Assembly (NCBI RefSeq): GCF_009709615.1 | Contig: NZ_WJYA01000005.1 | Location: 310,001 to 374,000, forward strand | Reading direction: 5' to 3' | Length of the DNA stretch: 64,000 nucleotides | DNA from: Winogradskyella ouciana | Lineage (GTDB): Bacteria > Bacteroidota > Bacteroidia > Flavobacteriales > Flavobacteriaceae | Part shown: positions 56,072 through 64,000 of the stretch, piece after piece | Numbering within the stretch: the first letter of the stretch is position 1 | Layout of the letters: every line of letters begins with the position of its first letter | Made by a program: the position numbers and the translations under genes | Notes under the pieces: generated by a model | Told to the model about the DNA's origin: nothing | What the model saw: the letters and a program-made list of their open reading frames with translations, nothing else | Database searches by the model: none

Positions 56072-57538
56072 ATGGGAAAGTTAACAGGATTTTTAGAGTA
56101 TAAGCGAGAGAACGAAAGTTATGTAAAGCCACAAGAGCGCGTTACAAATTATAAGGAGTTCACCATTCCGCTTGAAGAAAAAAAGTTGAAAAATCAAGGT
56201 GCGCGTTGTATGGATTGTGGTATTCCATTTTGCCATAGTGGCTGTCCGCTTGGAAATTTAATACCAGATTTTAACGACAAAGTTTACAAAGGCAAGTGGA
56301 AAGAAGCCGCAGAGATTTTACACAAAACCAATAATTTCCCAGAATTTACGGGTCGCTTATGTCCTGCGCCTTGTGAGGAAGCGTGCGTGCTAGGCATTAA
56401 TGAAGATCCTGTAACCATCGAAAACATCGAAAAAAATATTGTTGAACAAGCTTTTGCTGAAGGCTGGGTTACTGCACAACCTCCCAAAACAAGAACTGGT
56501 AAAACTGTGGCCGTTGTTGGTTCTGGACCAGCAGGATTAGCAGCTGCTCAGCAACTGAACAGAGCAGGTCATTCGGTTACCGTTTTTGAACGCGACGAAA
56601 AGATCGGTGGCTTATTACGCTATGGCATTCCTGATTTTAAGATGGAAAAACATATCATCGACAGACGCCTCAAGGTACTAGAAGAAGAGGGCATTTCCTT
56701 TAAAACAAATGCTCATGTTGGTGGAAATATTGATGCCAATAGGTTGAAAGATGAGTTTGATTCTATAGTGTTATGTGGAGGAGCAACTGTAAGGCGACAG
56801 ATCCCAATTCCTGGAGCCGATTTAAAAGGTGTTGTTCAAGCCATGGATTTTCTAAAACAGAACAATGAGTATGTGGATGGCCTAAAGGATTTTGAAGATA
56901 TTATTTCAGCAAAAGACAAAAATGTAATTGTTATAGGAGGCGGAGATACAGGAAGTGATTGTATTGGAACCTCAAATCGGCACGGAGCGAAATCGGTTAC
57001 CAATTTTGAAATTTTAAGCAAGCCAACAGAAGGTCGCCCAGCACATCAGCCTTGGCCTTATTGGCCAATGAAGTTAAAGACAACATCGTCTCATCGAGAA
57101 GGTGTAGAACGTTTTTTTAGTATTTCGACCAAAGAATTTTTAGGAAATAAAAATGGTCATCTAAAAGGGTTGAAAACTGTTGAGGTAGAATGGATTTTTA
57201 AACCCGGTGAGCGTCCACAACTGAAAGAAATTGAAGGCACAGAAAGAGAATGGAAATGTGAATTGGCCTTATTAGCACTTGGTTTTACAGGCTCAGAAAA
57301 AACACTTGCAGACCAGTTTGGTCTCAATATGGATTTTAGAACCAATATTGAAGCATCAACAAAGGATTATGCAACTAATGTGCCTGGCATTTTTGCTGCT
57401 GGTGATATGCGTAGAGGACAGTCCTTAATTGTTTGGGCAATTTCAGAAGGCCGCCAAGCCGCTCATCACGTCGATGCCTATTTAATGGGTGAATCCAATT
57501 TGCCATTAAAAGATGACAATGATTTGCCGAGAATATAA
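56072..57538 (+). CDS. gltD: Glutamate synthase small (beta) subunit
   Basis: A 488-residue NAD(P)H-oxidising partner of GltB. Two low-potential cluster regions: CMDCGIPFCHSGCPLGNLIP and GRLCPAPCEEACVLG. The FAD site is VVGSGPAGLAAAQQL, and the NADPH site is VIGGGDTGSDCIGTS. The end has FAAGDMRRGQSLIVWAISEGR, the second FAD contact. It completes gltBD, divergent from the ammonium uptake operon, and is closed by a terminator. Confidence 0.97.
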   Translation: MGKLTGFLEYKRENESYVKPQERVTNYKEFTIPLEEKKLKNQGARCMDCGIPFCHSGCPLGNLIPDFNDKVYKGKWKEAAEILHKTNNFPEFTGRLCPAPCEEACVLGINEDPVTIENIEKNIVEQAFAEGWVTAQPPKTRTGKTVAVVGSGPAGLAAAQQLNRAGHSVTVFERDEKIGGLLRYGIPDFKMEKHIIDRRLKVLEEEGISFKTNAHVGGNIDANRLKDEFDSIVLCGGATVRRQIPIPGADLKGVVQAMDFLKQNNEYVDGLKDFEDIISAKDKNVIVIGGGDTGSDCIGTSNRHGAKSVTNFEILSKPTEGRPAHQPWPYWPMKLKTTSSHREGVERFFSISTKEFLGNKNGHLKGLKTVEVEWIFKPGERPQLKEIEGTEREWKCELALLALGFTGSEKTLADQFGLNMDFRTNIEASTKDYATNVPGIFAAGDMRRGQSLIVWAISEGRQAAHHVDAYLMGESNLPLKDDNDLPRI

Positions 57539-57594
57539 AATTAAAAAAAGTCGCTAGTTTTAGGGTTAGGGGATTAATTCTGGTGGCAATATTT

Positions 57595-57622
57595 AAAGCA
57601 TCTTGTTTAAGATGCTTTTTTT
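57595..57622 (+). terminator. Terminator after gltD
   Basis: AAAGCATCTT (57595-57604) pairs perfectly with AAGATGCTTT (57609-57618) around a 4-base loop, followed by more T. It also faces the convergent argH end. Confidence 0.9.
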
Positions 57623-57664
57623 ATTTCTTATGGTCTCGCAGCAATCACATTAGGTTTTGAACAT

Positions 57665-58939
57665 TTATTCAGGAAACTTTTTCCTAATATATTCCAAACC
57701 CAAATTATGAATACTCCCCATATGGGAATGTTCTTTTCCTAAATCTGGTTTGTAAGTCCCTGCCTGAACTTCGTTTCCTATTTTTTGATATGCTTCCCTA
57801 AAGCTCATTCCCTCAACTACCAAATTATTAATACTGTCTACCGTAAAGAGGTATTGGTGCTTTTCGTCATTCAAGTCAATATCTTTTACTATGATTTGCT
57901 GAATGGCATAATTGAAAATATCCAAAATGTCTTTTACATCTTCAAAAGCGTTGATAATATTTTCTTTCAACAATTGAAAATCTCTGTGATAACCACTTGG
58001 AAGATTATTGGTGATGAGCAACATTTCGGAATGTAAGGCTTGAATTTTATTGCACTTCCCACGAATCAACTCAAACACATCAGGATTCTTTTTATGTGGC
58101 ATGATACTACTACCTGTGGTCAGCTTATCTGGAAAACTAATAAATCCAAAATTCTGACTCATATAGAGACAAATATCCATGGCGAATCGTGACATGGTGT
58201 TGCACAAGCCGCCTAAAGCATTTGCAATAACACGTTCACATTTACCTCTGCTCAATTGAGCTGCAACCACATTAAATTTTAAAGTTGAAAATCCTAATTC
58301 CTCAGTTGTGATATTTCTATCAATGGGAAATGAACTCCCATAGCCAGCCGCTGAACCCAATGGGTTCTGATCTACTATTTTTGAAACGGCATTCAGCACA
58401 TAAACATCATCAATCAACAATTCGGCATAAGCAGAAAACCACAATCCAAATGATGACGGCATAGCAACTTGCAAATGTGTGTAACCTGGTAATAATTTTG
58501 ATTTATGTGTTTCGGCTAGACTTAAGAGTGTATCGAAAAACGTTTTAGTTTTATCATTAATGATTTGTAGACTCTCTTTATAATATAATTGAAGCGCCAC
58601 CAAAACTTGATCGTTTCTAGACCTTGCAGTGTGAATTTTTTTTCCAACTTCACCAAGGGTTTTAGTCAATTCAAACTCGATTTTAGAATGTACATCTTCA
58701 AACGAATCTTCAATTACAAAAGTTCTGTTTTCAATGGTTTCTGCAATTACTCCTAATCCGCTTTTGAGTTTCTGTAATTCTTCCGACGTAATAATGCCAA
58801 TTGATTCTAGCATTATCGCGTGTGCCAATGATGCCTGAACATCGTATTTTGCAATATGTAGGTCGATTTCCCTGTCGTTACCAACAGTGAACTGTTCTAT
58901 TTTTTTATCGATTGAAAATCCTTTATCCCAAAGTTTCAT
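57665..58939 (-). CDS. argH: Argininosuccinate lyase
   Basis: A 424-residue homotetramer-type lyase releasing arginine and fumarate. The family signature is SSIMPHKKNPDVFE (catalytic Ser loop); TARSRNDQV and LLPGYTHLQVAMPSSFG are the other conserved regions. The start is taken at the ATG at 58937-58939 (MKLWDKGFSIDKK), the usual beginning; an in-frame ATG seven codons earlier lies nearer the repeat and is less likely. It is last in the arginine operon and separated from argE by an inverted repeat. Confidence 0.96.
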   Translation of the reverse strand: MKLWDKGFSIDKKIEQFTVGNDREIDLHIAKYDVQASLAHAIMLESIGIITSEELQKLKSGLGVIAETIENRTFVIEDSFEDVHSKIEFELTKTLGEVGKKIHTARSRNDQVLVALQLYYKESLQIINDKTKTFFDTLLSLAETHKSKLLPGYTHLQVAMPSSFGLWFSAYAELLIDDVYVLNAVSKIVDQNPLGSAAGYGSSFPIDRNITTEELGFSTLKFNVVAAQLSRGKCERVIANALGGLCNTMSRFAMDICLYMSQNFGFISFPDKLTTGSSIMPHKKNPDVFELIRGKCNKIQALHSEMLLITNNLPSGYHRDFQLLKENIINAFEDVKDILDIFNYAIQQIIVKDIDLNDEKHQYLFTVDSINNLVVEGMSFREAYQKIGNEVQAGTYKPDLGKEHSHMGSIHNLGLEYIRKKFPE

Positions 58940-58954
58940 AATTATCAATTTTAC

Positions 58955-59028
58955 TGTCATTGCGAGGAAAAATGACGAAGCAATCTGTCTATTTATTATA
59001 AAATTGCTTCACCACCTTCAAAATGACA
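58955..59028. repeat. MITE-like inverted repeat in the argE-argH gap
   Basis: The ends TGTCATT (58955-58961) and AATGACA (59022-59028) are complementary, and inside them GAAGCAAT pairs with ATTGCTTC. TGTCATTGCGAGG followed by GACGAAGCAATCT is a repeat form met in many Bacteroidota. The 74 bp occupy most of the 102-base gap. Confidence 0.75.
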
Positions 59029-59041
59029 TTTTTATTAGTGT

Positions 59042-60103
59042 TTATAGTATCTTTTCTAACAATTCAATATAAATCTTTATCCCTTCTTCAATTTCATTGA
59101 TATAAATAAATTCATCAGCACTATGTGAACGCGTGCTATCACCAGGTCCTAACTTCAACGATGGACAACTCAAAACCGCTTGGTCCGATAATGTTGGTGA
59201 ACCATAGGTACTTCTTCCTATTTCAACACCAGCGACTACCAAAGGGTGGTCAATTGGTATAAACGACGAATTTAATTTTATACTTCGCGGAATGATACTA
59301 TCGCATGGTGCTTCATCCTTTAAAATATCAACAATTTCCTGGTTGGAATATTTGTCATTAACACGAACATCTACGACCAAATTTACTTCTGCGGGAACCG
59401 CATTATGCTGCTTCCCTGCATTAATTTGGGTAACGGTCATTTTTACATCTCCCAAAGCTTCTGATGATTTCTTGAAGGTATAGTTCTTAAACCAATCCAA
59501 TACCGAAATGGAATTGTAAATCGCATTATTCTCATTGGGATGTGCTGCGTGACTTGGCGTACCTTTAACAACGGCATCAAAGACCACCAAACCTTTTTCC
59601 GCGATGGCTAAATTCATCAATGTTGGTTCGCCAATAATGGCCACATCAATTTTTGGAATAATGCTTAACATACTATTTAAACCATTATCTCCACTGTTTT
59701 CCTCTTCTGCAGAAGCAACAATTACGAGATTGTATGCTAAGTCTTTTTTATCATAGAAATACGCAAAAGCAGCCAACAAACTTACTAAGCAACCACCAGC
59801 ATCGTTACTACCCAAACCGTATAATTTTCCATCCTCTACAATAGCTTTAAAAGGATCTTTGGTGTAACCATTATTTGGTTTTACGGTATCGTGATGCGAA
59901 TTTAAAAGCAATGTAGGTTTGGTTTCTTTAAAATATTTATTGGTTGCCCAAACATTATTTTTAATCCGTTTACAGGGCATGTTCAGTTCTCGAAACCACG
60001 TCTCGATATAAGTTGCCGTTTGGTCTTCCTCTGAAGAATACGAGGGAGTTTCAATGAGTGTCTTCAGCAATTTTATTGCCTTTGTAGTTAATCTTTCTAT
60101 CAT
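59042..60103 (-). CDS. argE: M20 family N-acyl-ornithine deacylase (ArgE-like)
   Basis: A 353-residue zinc metallopeptidase-fold deacylase. Metal ligands occur in LLNSHHDTVKP (His and Asp), GSNDAGGC, and ASAEEENSGDNG with the general-base Glu; the lid domain spans about 165-270. In this operon it should release ornithine from N-acyl-ornithine; whether the acyl group is acetyl or succinyl depends on the transcarbamylase (see argF'). Alternatives such as DapE or LysK are less likely given argB and argH alongside. It overlaps argB by 4 bases (translationally coupled). Confidence 0.85.
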   Translation of the reverse strand: MIERLTTKAIKLLKTLIETPSYSSEEDQTATYIETWFRELNMPCKRIKNNVWATNKYFKETKPTLLLNSHHDTVKPNNGYTKDPFKAIVEDGKLYGLGSNDAGGCLVSLLAAFAYFYDKKDLAYNLVIVASAEEENSGDNGLNSMLSIIPKIDVAIIGEPTLMNLAIAEKGLVVFDAVVKGTPSHAAHPNENNAIYNSISVLDWFKNYTFKKSSEALGDVKMTVTQINAGKQHNAVPAEVNLVVDVRVNDKYSNQEIVDILKDEAPCDSIIPRSIKLNSSFIPIDHPLVVAGVEIGRSTYGSPTLSDQAVLSCPSLKLGPGDSTRSHSADEFIYINEIEEGIKIYIELLEKIL

Positions 60104-60876
60104 TTTGTAATCGTTGTATATTTTGTTTTTGCATTGAAAAGCATTTCAGGTTTTCCAATGCAAACCTTGTTCACATTATGGGTTATGGCATGAAAACAGT
60201 TGTCAATTTTTGGCAACATACCTTCATAAATAATTCCATTCGATTTTAATTCTTGATAGGTCTGTGAGTTGATGTGTTCTATAACAGAATCGTTATTATT
60301 TACATCGACCAAAACACCATTTTTTTCAAAACAATAATACAGTTCTGTATTGAAAATATTTGATAAATCAATTGCCAAAGCTGATGCAATAGTATCTGCA
60401 TTTGTGTTAAGTAATTGTCCGTTTCCATCATGTGTTATAGCGCAAAAAACAGGTATGATTGCGTTGTTTAGTATAATCTCTAAAGCGTTTGTGTTTACTT
60501 TTTTTACATCGCCAACAAAACCGTAGTCTATGGTTTTAATTGGTCGTTTTTCTGAAACAATGGCATTCCCATCTGCACCAGAAAACCCAATAGCATTACA
60601 ATTACTTGCTTGTAATTGAGCAACTATATTTTTATTGATTTTCCCTGCGTAAACCATTGTAATAACATCTAGTGTTTCGGCATCAGTAATACGCCTTCCA
60701 TCAATCATTTTAACCTCAACTTTCATTTGGTTGGCGAGTTTTGTGGCTGATTTTCCACCTCCGTGCACTAATAATTTTGGTCCATCAATGGAGGCAAATT
60801 CTTTTAAAAATGAATGCAATGCTTCGTTATCATCGATGATGTTTCCTCCTATTTTTATGATTTTTAGTGTTTTCAT
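60100..60876 (-). CDS. argB: N-acylglutamate kinase (ArgB)
   Basis: A 258-residue amino-acid kinase. IIKIGGNIIDD (phosphate-binding Lys/Gly loop), LVHGGGKSATKLANQM and the C-terminal LLNTNADTIASALAI with the ATP-site residues match ArgB, length as usual. It phosphorylates N-acetyl- or N-succinylglutamate. It starts 12 bases after the 69-bp repeat at 60889-60957 and overlaps argE, so argB-argE form one coupled pair. Confidence 0.92.
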   Translation of the reverse strand: MKTLKIIKIGGNIIDDNEALHSFLKEFASIDGPKLLVHGGGKSATKLANQMKVEVKMIDGRRITDAETLDVITMVYAGKINKNIVAQLQASNCNAIGFSGADGNAIVSEKRPIKTIDYGFVGDVKKVNTNALEIILNNAIIPVFCAITHDGNGQLLNTNADTIASALAIDLSNIFNTELYYCFEKNGVLVDVNNNDSVIEHINSQTYQELKSNGIIYEGMLPKIDNCFHAITHNVNKVCIGKPEMLFNAKTKYTTITK

Positions 60877-60888
60877 TTTTTGCCTTTT

Positions 60889-60957
60889 TTGTCATTCCCG
60901 TGAAAACGGGAATCCACAATTATTTAAGATGGATTCCTGCCTACGCAGGAATGACAA
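60889..60957. repeat. Composite inverted repeat in the argF'-argB gap
   Basis: Terminal inverted repeats TTGTCATTCC (60889-60898) and GGAATGACAA (60948-60957). Inside are two hairpins: ATTCCCG/CGGGAAT on the left, and ATTCCTGC/GCAGGAAT on the right, the latter shared with 48373-48392. The 69-bp unit leaves only 22 bases of other DNA in the gap. Confidence 0.82.
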
Positions 60958-60967
60958 TGAAATATGA

Positions 60968-61903
60968 TCACAGATTTTCCAATATCTGCTTCAAAACAAC
61001 TTGAGCCGCATAAGTTCTGTTATTAGCTTGCTGAATAACCACAGATTGGCCACTATCCAAAACGGCATCTTCAACCACAACATTTCTTCTCACAGGTAAA
61101 CAGTGCATGAATTTTGCATTTCCCAGCTTTGCTTTCGTCATCATCCAATTTTCATCTTGATGCAATACTGTTCCATAGTCATTGTAGCTGCTCCAGTTTT
61201 TAACGTATGCAAAATCGGCATCTTTTAACGCTTCTTCTTGATCGTAATTTATGGGTGTCTCCTTGGTAATTTCTTTATTTAACTCGTAACCTTTGGGATG
61301 TGTAATGGTTAAATCAACTTCCAAGTATTGCATCATTTCTACAAAAGAATTTGCCACGGCTTGAGGCAAAGCTTTTGGATGAGGTGCCCAGGACAATACT
61401 ACCTTTGGTGTTGCCTTTTCTGTTAGTTCTGAAATCGTAGTGGCATCTGCCAGAGCCTGTAGTGGATGCGCTGTAGAACTTTCCATATTTACGATTGGTA
61501 CTGTTGCATATTTTTTAAAGCTTTTTAAAACATATTCGCTTTCATCCCTTGTTTTATCCTTTAAAGCTGAAAATGCCCTAACAGCTATAACATCGGCATA
61601 CTGTGAAATTACTTGCGCAGCTTCTTTGATATGTTCTGGGGTGTTGGCATTCATGATGGTTCCATCTTCAAATTCTAATTGCCACGCGTCGTTTACATTC
61701 AAAATCATTACTTCCATTCCTAAGTTTCTTGCTGCTTTTTCAGTACTTAATCGTGTTCTTAAACTCGAATTGAAAAAGAGCATTACTAAGGTTTTGTTTT
61801 TGCCCAAATCTTGAAATTCAAAAGGGTTCATTTTTAATAAAATAGCATCCTTTATGGTTTCTGAAAGGTTGGGTATGTCTTTTATTTTGGTGTAGCTTTT
61901 CAT
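60968..61903 (-). CDS. N-acylornithine carbamoyltransferase, probable N-succinylornithine type
   Basis: A 311-residue transcarbamylase of the ArgF' group rather than ordinary ArgF. The carbamoyl-phosphate loop is FFNSSLRTRLS (about residues 43-53), with HPLQALAD and HCLPVRRNV as the other ligand regions. At residues 88-91 it reads TPEH; Xanthomonas N-acetylornithine transcarbamylase has TEEH there, with Glu92, whereas the Bacteroides fragilis N-succinylornithine enzyme has Pro90. P89 therefore points to succinylornithine as substrate. It lies between two repeat-filled gaps, without overlap to argD or argB. Confidence 0.88.
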   Translation of the reverse strand: MKSYTKIKDIPNLSETIKDAILLKMNPFEFQDLGKNKTLVMLFFNSSLRTRLSTEKAARNLGMEVMILNVNDAWQLEFEDGTIMNANTPEHIKEAAQVISQYADVIAVRAFSALKDKTRDESEYVLKSFKKYATVPIVNMESSTAHPLQALADATTISELTEKATPKVVLSWAPHPKALPQAVANSFVEMMQYLEVDLTITHPKGYELNKEITKETPINYDQEEALKDADFAYVKNWSSYNDYGTVLHQDENWMMTKAKLGNAKFMHCLPVRRNVVVEDAVLDSGQSVVIQQANNRTYAAQVVLKQILENL

Positions 61904-61946
61904 ATTTATTTCTCACGAAAGAGGATTAACTTTTTTAACTCGTTTT

Positions 61947-62027
61947 ACACCCCTAAAGTCTCCTCAAGGGGACAATCCTCAAATCAACTTAGGTACTATT
62001 GTCCCCTTGAGGGGACTTTAGGGGTGT
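61947..62027. repeat. Long inverted repeat in the argD-argF' gap
   Basis: The 30-base arms 61947-61976 and 61998-62027 are complementary apart from one T/G wobble, with 21 bases between. Arms carry the cores ACACCCCTAAAGTC and CAAGGGGACAAT. This is an interspersed repeat type common in flavobacteria. It ends 12 bases after the argD stop on the minus strand. Confidence 0.85.
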
Positions 62028-62038
62028 TTTCAAATCAT

Positions 62039-63175
62039 TTATTTTCTCATTTTTAATTCTTTTTCTAAAGCCTCAAAAAACACATCAATATGTTTTTTCT
62101 GAATCGTAAAAGGTGGGAGAATCCGCAACACATTAGGATTTTTTGCACTTCCTGTAAATATATAGTGGTTAAAAATGAGCTTTTTTCGTAATTCTGCAAC
62201 CGGAAAATCAAACTCCAAACCCAACATTAACCCTCTACCTTTTACCTGTTTTATTTTTGAAATACCTTTAGCTTTATCCATAAAATATGCTGAAATGTCT
62301 TTTACATTTTGCATTAAGTTTTCTTCTTTAATAACACCCAAAACGATTGAAGATGCCACACATGCCAAATGATTACCGCCAAATGTTGTTCCCAACAATC
62401 CATAAGATGGTTTGATGTTTGAGTGAATCAATATTCCCCCCACAGGAAAACCATTACCCATGCCCTTTGCCATTGATATGATATCTGGTGTAATATTGTG
62501 TTTTTGAAAGGCAAAAAAATCTCCAGTTCTACCAAAACCAGACTGGACTTCGTCCGCTATAAAACAGGCGCTATATTTTCTGCAAAGATTTTCTAAGCCT
62601 TGATAAAATTTGGTTGTGCTTTCGTCCAATCCACCAACACCTTGGATACATTCAATTATCACAGCGCAAACATCGTTTTTAGCAAGTGCTTTTTCTAATG
62701 TGTCCAAATCACCTAGTCTTAAAATTTCAACTTCTTGTTGTGCATTTATTGGTGCAATAATTTTAGGGTTATCTGTTGCTGCGACTGCAGCAGACGTTCG
62801 TCCGTGGAATCCATTTTTAAACGCTATAACTTTTTTCTTTCCGTTATGAAAAGAGGCTAGTTTTAGAGCATTTTCATTAGCTTCTGCACCAGAATTACAT
62901 AAAAACAATTGATAGTTTTTGCAACTAGATAGAGTTACTAGTTTATTGGCCAAATCAACTTGTAATGGATTTTGAATAGAGTTACTATAAAAACCTAATT
63001 TTTCAACTTGATCCGAAATTGCCTTAACATATTTTGGGTGGGAATGTCCGATTGAAATGACGGCATGACCTCCATATAAATCCAAATATTCTACATTGTT
63101 TTGATCATAAACGTAGATATCTTTAGCTCTTACAGGTGTAATATCGAATAATGGATAAACGTTGAACAAGCTCAT
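62039..63175 (-). CDS. argD: N-acylornithine aminotransferase
   Basis: A 378-residue class III PLP aminotransferase. SGAEANENALKLA, FHGRTSAAVAAT, FIADEVQSGFGRTG and SMAKGMGNGFPVGG, the last with the PLP lysine, are the family motifs. In the arginine pathway it transaminates N-acylglutamate semialdehyde; similar enzymes act on succinyl-DAP or GABA, but the operon decides. Its start overlaps the proC stop by 4 bases, giving a coupled pair. Confidence 0.93.
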   Translation of the reverse strand: MSLFNVYPLFDITPVRAKDIYVYDQNNVEYLDLYGGHAVISIGHSHPKYVKAISDQVEKLGFYSNSIQNPLQVDLANKLVTLSSCKNYQLFLCNSGAEANENALKLASFHNGKKKVIAFKNGFHGRTSAAVAATDNPKIIAPINAQQEVEILRLGDLDTLEKALAKNDVCAVIIECIQGVGGLDESTTKFYQGLENLCRKYSACFIADEVQSGFGRTGDFFAFQKHNITPDIISMAKGMGNGFPVGGILIHSNIKPSYGLLGTTFGGNHLACVASSIVLGVIKEENLMQNVKDISAYFMDKAKGISKIKQVKGRGLMLGLEFDFPVAELRKKLIFNHYIFTGSAKNPNVLRILPPFTIQKKHIDVFFEALEKELKMRK

Positions 63176-63972
63176 ATCTGTTCTTTTTTAATGCTATTTA
63201 TTTTCTTAAAAGATGCCACCATTCCTTGAATTAGCGACGAACTCAATCCTTTGTGCTCCATCTCATTCAGACCTTCAATGGTGCAACCCATTGGTGTGGT
63301 GACTCGGTCTATTTCCTCTTCAGGGTGATCACCATTTGTGATTAATAAATTTGCTGCTCCTTCACTAGTGTACATGGCCAATTCCTGAGCCTCTTTGGCA
63401 TCAAAACCCAATTGAATTGCAGCTTGTGTTGTAGCACGAATCAACCGCATCCAAAAGGCAATTCCACTAGCACAAACTACAGTAGCTGCTTGCATTTGTG
63501 ATTCAGGAATTTTCAGCGAATGTCCCAAACGATTGAAAATAGCCTCTGCAATTTTAATACGCTTTTCACCTTTTTCATTGCAGCATAAACAGGTCATGGA
63601 TTTACCAACTGCTATGGCTGTATTTGGCATAGCGCGAATAATGAAAATATCTTCTCCAACAATTTTTTCAATTTTTGGAATCAGGAATCCTGTAATCGTT
63701 GAAATTAGGACATGATTTTCGGTCAAATGCGGTTTGATGTCATTTAAAATTGCTTCAAAATGCGCTGGTTGAACGGCAAATATCAAAATATCGGATTGCT
63801 TTACGGCTTCGATATTATCTGTTGTTAAAATCACATTTTTATAACCATCTAATTCCTGAATATCACTCAAGTTTCTTTTGGTTAAATAAAGTGTGGTTAT
63901 GGCATTATTGGTTATAAGCCCTTTGGCGATGGACTTTCCTAAGTTTCCTGTTCCTATGATTGCTATTTTCAT
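63172..63972 (-). CDS. proC: Pyrroline-5-carboxylate reductase
   Basis: A 266-residue NAD(P)H enzyme reducing pyrroline-5-carboxylate to proline. The N-terminal Rossmann loop is IIGTGNLGKS (residues 4-13), followed by FAVQPAHFEAIL, IRAMPNTAIAVGKSMTCL and the C-terminal helix domain with VTTPMGCTIEGLNEME. Length matches ProC. Location in the arginine operon, coupled to argD, is usual in Flavobacteriaceae and links proline and arginine supply. The operon probably continues upstream beyond the window (argC/argG expected from other flavobacteria; not seen here). Confidence 0.93.
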   Translation of the reverse strand: MKIAIIGTGNLGKSIAKGLITNNAITTLYLTKRNLSDIQELDGYKNVILTTDNIEAVKQSDILIFAVQPAHFEAILNDIKPHLTENHVLISTITGFLIPKIEKIVGEDIFIIRAMPNTAIAVGKSMTCLCCNEKGEKRIKIAEAIFNRLGHSLKIPESQMQAATVVCASGIAFWMRLIRATTQAAIQLGFDAKEAQELAMYTSEGAANLLITNGDHPEEEIDRVTTPMGCTIEGLNEMEHKGLSSSLIQGMVASFKKINSIKKEQI

Positions 63973-63986
63973 CTTTTTATGTTCTG

Positions 63987-64000
63987 TGTCATTACGAAGG
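63987..64000. repeat. Start of another TGTCATT-type repeat at the right edge
   Basis: TGTCATTACGAAGG differs from the first 14 bases of the 58955 element (TGTCATTGCGAGGA) at few positions. The rest lies beyond the window, so the assignment is tentative. Confidence 0.4.

Noticed and set aside
57541..57594. GGGTTAGGGG stretch after gltD as a regulatory or quadruplex motif
   Set aside because: Too few G runs and no matching element elsewhere in the window.
1..64000. Prophage, insertion sequence, defence island or other horizontally acquired block
   Set aside because: All genes are standard flavobacterial core or near-core types; I saw no transposase, integrase or phage protein and no clear break in base composition.

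Overview
The window is a stretch of chromosome from a member of the Bacteroidota, most likely a marine Flavobacteriaceae. The evidence is low-GC sequence, a type IX secretion (T9SS) adhesin followed by PorP/SprF- and PorE-like genes, an IPExxxVDY-family gene between rnc and pyk, Bacteroidota promoters of the form TTTG-N19-TAnnTTTG, almost no Shine-Dalgarno sequences, several TTG starts, and interspersed inverted repeats of a kind common in flavobacteria. The genus cannot be fixed from this sequence alone. I see no rRNA, prophage, insertion sequence, CRISPR array or defence island; the window is dense core genome.

Layout. 0-0.5 kb: 5' part of hflX. 0.5-1.5 kb: an EEP-fold nuclease. 1.7-9.8 kb: a T9SS locus (1759-residue adhesin, PorP/SprF, PorE-like OmpA protein). 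9.9-13 kb: YciI lipoprotein, CYTH protein, dinB, PD40 lipoprotein. 13-17.4 kb: acpP-fabF-rnc-IPExxxVDY-pyk on the minus strand. 17.5-21.8 kb: purN, RNase H, PfkB kinase, purF. 21.8-22.2 kb: two nearly identical candidate small RNA genes. 22.2-31.7 kb: sodA, then addA and addB separated by kbl and an OmpA gene. 31.7-36.7 kb: hydrolase, tRNA-Ala, Usp, GNAT, MATE, a 26-residue membrane ORF, queD, lpxH. 36.7-41.3 kb: MFS transporter, recJ and a Bacteroidota-specific gene of unknown role. 41.4-48.4 kb: leuA-leuC-leuD-leuB-ppc. 48.5-57.5 kb: a nitrogen module (amtB, PII, porin) divergent from gltBD. 57.7-64 kb: arginine operon proC-argD-argF'-argB-argE-argH, continuing past the window edge.

How the genes fit together. 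PII/AmtB and a putative outer-membrane porin would bring in and sense ammonium, while the divergent gltBD assimilates it; the 440-bp gap between them holds several dyad motifs. The leucine operon ends in ppc, which supplies oxaloacetate. The carbamoyltransferase in the arginine operon carries a Pro where N-acetylornithine enzymes carry Glu, which suggests a succinylated pathway.

The least explained structures are: (i) the twin small RNA genes between purF and sodA; (ii) a perfect terminator-like hairpin inside the first 20 codons of rnc; (iii) the filling of every non-coupled arginine-operon gap with an inverted repeat; and (iv) the dyad sites in the porin-gltB gap.
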